Origin: Actinoplanes sp. DH11
GTDB lineage: Bacteria; Actinomycetota; Actinomycetes; Mycobacteriales; Micromonosporaceae
Direction: 5' to 3'
NCBI RefSeq assembly: GCF_020873875.1
Contig: NZ_JAHWGU010000026.1
Span: 1 to 64,000 of the forward strand
DNA: 64,000 nucleotides
Shown: positions 61,304 to 64,000 of the stretch, in pieces
How the letters are laid out: each line of letters starts with the position of its first letter
Position numbering within the stretch: the stretch's first letter is position 1
Made by a program: the position numbers and the translations under genes
Notes under the pieces: generated by a model
Databases searched by the model: none
Told to the model about the DNA's origin: nothing
Seen by the model: only the letters and a program-made list of their open reading frames with translations

Positions 61304-62656
61304 TCACGCCACCGCGGGCTCGCTCTCCGCGGTGGCGCGGGCCGTCCGCTCGTCGAGCCGGCGGTACGGCCGGCTCGCCAGCGCCAGCGTCGTCGCGATC
61401 ACGCCGATGATGCCGGTCAGCACGAAGACCAGGGCCATCCCCCGGTCGGCGCCGGTGCCGAACCACGGCCCGAGTTCGCGCGCGCCCCACCCGTCGACCA
61501 TGAACGGGATGAAGAAGAACTGGGTGACCGGCGCGATCAGGAACGCGGTAAGCGGCGAGGCGGCCTGTTCCGCGCTCTGCGCCAGGCCGAAGACCCGGCC
61601 CTGCCGCTCGTAGGGCACCACCTTCTGCAGGATGGTCTGCTCGGCCGCCTCCGCGTACGGCACCAGGATCATGTAGAGGTACATGCCGGCGGCGAACCAC
61701 CAGATCGAGGCGCGCAGCGGGAACACGATGATGATCGCCCAGAGCACCACGTTGATCAGCAGGAGCAGCCGGACCGGGCGGCGGCCCAGCCCGGTGCGCG
61801 ACACGGCCAGCCCGCCGACGATGAAACCGGTGCTCAGCACGCCCCAGAGCAGACCCCAGGACTGCACCGAGACCAGCGACAGGCCGTACGCGTCGGCGAG
61901 TGCCATGAACACCCCGCCCAGGAAGTTGTTGAACGTGGTGAACAGGATCAGCGCGATCAGCCCGGGGACGCCCGCGATGATCCGCAGCGTGCCCCGCAGG
62001 TCGATGCCGGACTTGCCGCCGTCGCCGGTGTGCGCCACCCCCCGTTCCGGCACGGTCACGAAGAACAGGTGCACCAGCGCCAGACCCAGCGTCGTCATCG
62101 CCAGCAGCAGCACCGAGAACATCCCGTCGAACGCCACCAGCACGCCGCTGATCACCGAGGTGACCAGGAACGTGGCGCCGGTGACCGTGCCGACCAGGCC
62201 GTTCGCCCGGTCCCGGAACTCCTCCTCGATCAGCAGCGTGACCAGGGTGGGCAGGGCGATGGCCCGGATGTTGCCGGCGATCACGCCGAACATCAGCAGC
62301 AGGACCAGCGCCCACAGTGACACGCTCGCCGGGTCGCGGAAGTCGTCCGCCGGGGTGACCAGATAGACCGCCAGCGCGGCCGCGTAGAGCAGCAGCGACG
62401 CGGCCGCCGACCCCTGCATCGCCGTCTTCTTGCGCCGCCCGTCGACGATGCTGCCGAACCAGATGCCGGTCGCCGCGGTCAGCACCAGGAAGATGCCGGC
62501 GATCAGGCCGGTGGCGAAGACCGACCGGGTCTGCAGATAGACCCAAAAAGTGACAGCGAACCACACGGTGTAGTTCATGACCGACACAAGCAAGGTGTTG
62601 CCGAGGATGTGATAGAAGGTCTTCGTGTGGCCCTGTATGGCGGTCATGCGAGTCAA
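61304..62656 (-). CDS. MFS transporter
   Basis: Major facilitator protein of 450 residues with about twelve hydrophobic segments. The loop after helix two (GSIVDGRRKKTAM) is the family signature, and the mid-protein loop carries DGGKSGIDLRGTLR. It resembles the MFS_3/EntS-like exporters of actinobacteria. Substrate unknown. Its 3' end carries the hairpin that serves gnd. Confidence 0.9.
   Translation of the reverse strand: MTRMTAIQGHTKTFYHILGNTLLVSVMNYTVWFAVTFWVYLQTRSVFATGLIAGIFLVLTAATGIWFGSIVDGRRKKTAMQGSAAASLLLYAAALAVYLVTPADDFRDPASVSLWALVLLLMFGVIAGNIRAIALPTLVTLLIEEEFRDRANGLVGTVTGATFLVTSVISGVLVAFDGMFSVLLLAMTTLGLALVHLFFVTVPERGVAHTGDGGKSGIDLRGTLRIIAGVPGLIALILFTTFNNFLGGVFMALADAYGLSLVSVQSWGLLWGVLSTGFIVGGLAVSRTGLGRRPVRLLLLINVVLWAIIIVFPLRASIWWFAAGMYLYMILVPYAEAAEQTILQKVVPYERQGRVFGLAQSAEQAASPLTAFLIAPVTQFFFIPFMVDGWGARELGPWFGTGADRGMALVFVLTGIIGVIATTLALASRPYRRLDERTARATAESEPAVA
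61308..61336. terminator. Hairpin in the 3' end of the MFS gene, likely gnd terminator
   Basis: GCCACCGCGG (61308-61317) pairs with CCGCGGTGGC (61327-61336) across nine bases. It lies 22 bases after the gnd stop and within the last codons of the convergent MFS gene. A smaller dyad TGACAC-GG-GTGTCA (61283-61296) precedes it. Confidence 0.6.
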
Positions 62657-62692
62657 GGTACGACCTGAAGGGGGCTCGAGGTCTACCCCTTT

Positions 62693-64000
62693 TTACGCGG
62701 CGCGCACCGGATCCGCTGCCATCAGCGCACCGCAGTCGGCGGCGGACAGCGGCTTGGCCATGAAGAAGCCCTGGCCGTACCGGTAACCGAGCGCCCGCAG
62801 CCGATCCACCTGCGCCTGACTCTCGATGCCTTCCGCGACCGTCTTGAGCTGCAGGTGCTCGGCGAGCTGCGCGACCGCGCCGGCGACCGCGAGCCGGCCC
62901 CGGTCCTCGCCGTCGGCGATCCCGTCGACGAACGACTTGTCCAGCTTGAGCACGTCGACCGGGAACTCCCGCAGCAGGCTCAGTGACGACTGGCCGGTGC
63001 CGAAGTCGTCCAGGGCCAGGCTGACACCCATCTCGTGCAGCGCCTCCAGGGTCTCCCGGACCTGCCAGCCGTCCACCACCGAGGACTCGGTGACCTCCAG
63101 GATCAGGTTGTGCGGGGTCAGGCCGCTGTCACTGAGCACGGCCGCCACCTCGTCGACGAAACCGGCCTCGCGCAGCTGCCGGACCGCGACGTTGACGTTT
63201 ATCGCCTCGATCGCACCGGTGCCGTGCTCGGCACGCCAGCGGGTCAGCTGCTCGCACGCCTCCCGCAGCACCCACGCGCCCAGCGGCACGATCAGCCCGG
63301 ACCGCTCGGCCACCGGGATGAACTCGCCCGGCGAGACGAACCCGCGCTGCGGGTGGTTCCACCGCACCAGCGCCTCGGCGCCGGCGAGCCGGCCGGTGAC
63401 CAGGTCGAAGACGGGCTGGTAGAGCAGGCGCAGCTCGCCGTGCAGGATGGCGTTGCGCAGCTCGCTCGCCACCCGGGCGTGGCTCACCATGTCCTGCCGC
63501 ATCTGCGGCTCGAACCGGGCCCAGGACGCCTTGCCGGACTCCTTGGCCGCGTACATCGCGATGTCCGCGTTGCGCAGCACCTCGTCGGCGGTGTCCCCGG
63601 CGCAGGCGATCGCGATGCCGGCGCTGGCGTGCAGCAGCAGATGCTGGTCACCCAGGTGGAACGGTTCGCCGAGCGCGCGCAGCAGCCGATCCGCGGCGCT
63701 CTCGGCCGCGGCGGGCGCACCCACCGGCAGCAGCACGGCGAACTCGTCACCGCCCAGCCGGGCCACCGTCTCGCCCGCCGCGCACTGCTCGCGGAGCCGC
63801 CCCGCCACCTGGGAGAGCAGTTGGTCACCGGCGGTCGGGCCGACCGTGTCGTTGATCATTTTGAAGTCGTCGACGTCGATCAGCAGCGCGGTGGCCGGCA
63901 GCTCCGCCTCCAGCCGCTCGGCCAGCGACACCCCGAACCGGGTCCGGTTCGGCAGCCCGGTCAGCGAGTCGGTGAGCGCCAGCCGCTCCAGCTCCGCCTG
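62693..64000 (-). CDS. GGDEF-EAL protein (5' end beyond the window)
   Basis: Bifunctional c-di-GMP protein, at least 435 residues; the gene enters from the right edge. The GGDEF domain has ARLGGDEFAVLLP with an intact active site. The EAL domain follows from about 180 residues into the visible part, with GAEALVRWNHPQRG (EAL) and ALDDFGTGQSSLSLL, and a C-terminal YGQGFFMAKPLSA. EAL domains with these residues are usually active phosphodiesterases. With the diguanylate cyclase 3 kb away it suggests local c-di-GMP control. The frame is open to 64000. Confidence 0.9.
   Translation of the reverse strand, partial: QAELERLALTDSLTGLPNRTRFGVSLAERLEAELPATALLIDVDDFKMINDTVGPTAGDQLLSQVAGRLREQCAAGETVARLGGDEFAVLLPVGAPAAAESAADRLLRALGEPFHLGDQHLLLHASAGIAIACAGDTADEVLRNADIAMYAAKESGKASWARFEPQMRQDMVSHARVASELRNAILHGELRLLYQPVFDLVTGRLAGAEALVRWNHPQRGFVSPGEFIPVAERSGLIVPLGAWVLREACEQLTRWRAEHGTGAIEAINVNVAVRQLREAGFVDEVAAVLSDSGLTPHNLILEVTESSVVDGWQVRETLEALHEMGVSLALDDFGTGQSSLSLLREFPVDVLKLDKSFVDGIADGEDRGRLAVAGAVAQLAEHLQLKTVAEGIESQAQVDRLRALGYRYGQGFFMAKPLSAADCGALMAADPVRAA

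Noticed and set aside
62668..62694. Short hairpin AAGGGG...CCCCTT with a T-run between the MFS and GGDEF-EAL genes
   Set aside because: The stem is only six bases and the T-run is on the strand opposite to the genes that end nearby.
1..64000. tRNA, rRNA, CRISPR arrays, insertion sequences, attachment sites
   Set aside because: No cloverleaf-like gene, no regularly spaced repeat array and no transposase motif was seen.

Overview
High-GC actinomycete chromosome (codon third positions are overwhelmingly G or C). Two diguanylate-cyclase genes, a methyl-accepting chemotaxis protein, a spore-photoproduct-lyase-like radical SAM enzyme and an ANTAR-SpoIIE phosphatase suggest a motile, sporulating Micromonosporaceae (Actinoplanes-like) host. 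The genus is an inference from gene content and was not tested by any search.

Positions 1 to about 32.6 kb carry part of a biosynthetic gene cluster for an ansamycin built on 3-amino-5-hydroxybenzoic acid (AHBA). Five AHBA-pathway genes are present. AHBA synthase (RifK type), a Gfo/Idh/MocA oxidoreductase (RifL type) and a HAD phosphatase (RifM type) head a minus-strand operon. An aminodehydroquinate dehydratase (RifJ type) and a ROK sugar kinase (RifN type) are divergent on the plus strand. The operon continues into a 4323-residue modular PKS with an AHBA-type adenylation loading domain and two extension modules, then a flavin hydroxylase of the Rif-Orf19/GdmM kind and a SAM methyltransferase. 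A second PKS gene (module 3 onward) runs off the left edge of the window, and a LAL-type LuxR regulator lies between the two PKS genes on the opposite strand. A type II thioesterase, a UDP-glycosyltransferase, a two-gene drug-type ABC exporter and an Sfp-type phosphopantetheinyl transferase extend the cluster to the right. The predicted start of the chain is AHBA, then methylmalonate (beta-hydroxyl, A-type ketoreductase), then malonate (double bond, DH plus B-type KR), then malonate. RifG, RifH and the RifF amide synthase are not in the window and should lie beyond the left edge if the cluster is complete.

From 32.7 to 64 kb the window holds ordinary chromosomal genes: a metallophosphoesterase, an AraC regulator divergent from an NmrA-type oxidoreductase, a PhoD phosphatase, DUF1707 and DUF1810 proteins, an M36 metalloprotease, a MerR/aldo-keto reductase pair with a classical 19-bp-spacer promoter, a VOC protein, an FAD oxidoreductase, a DUF2855 protein, glycogen debranching enzyme GlgX, a RibD-like reductase, a radical SAM protein, a chemoreceptor, a secreted lipase, an erythromycin-esterase-like protein, a MazF-like protein, two c-di-GMP proteins, 6-phosphogluconate dehydrogenase and an MFS transporter.

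The features most worth a second look are a degenerate ketoreductase wedged between the adenylation domain and the ACP of the loading module, an abrupt codon-usage switch inside the DH domain of the second PKS, and paired operator-like repeats in front of the ABC exporter and the LuxR gene. No tRNA, rRNA, CRISPR array or insertion sequence was seen.
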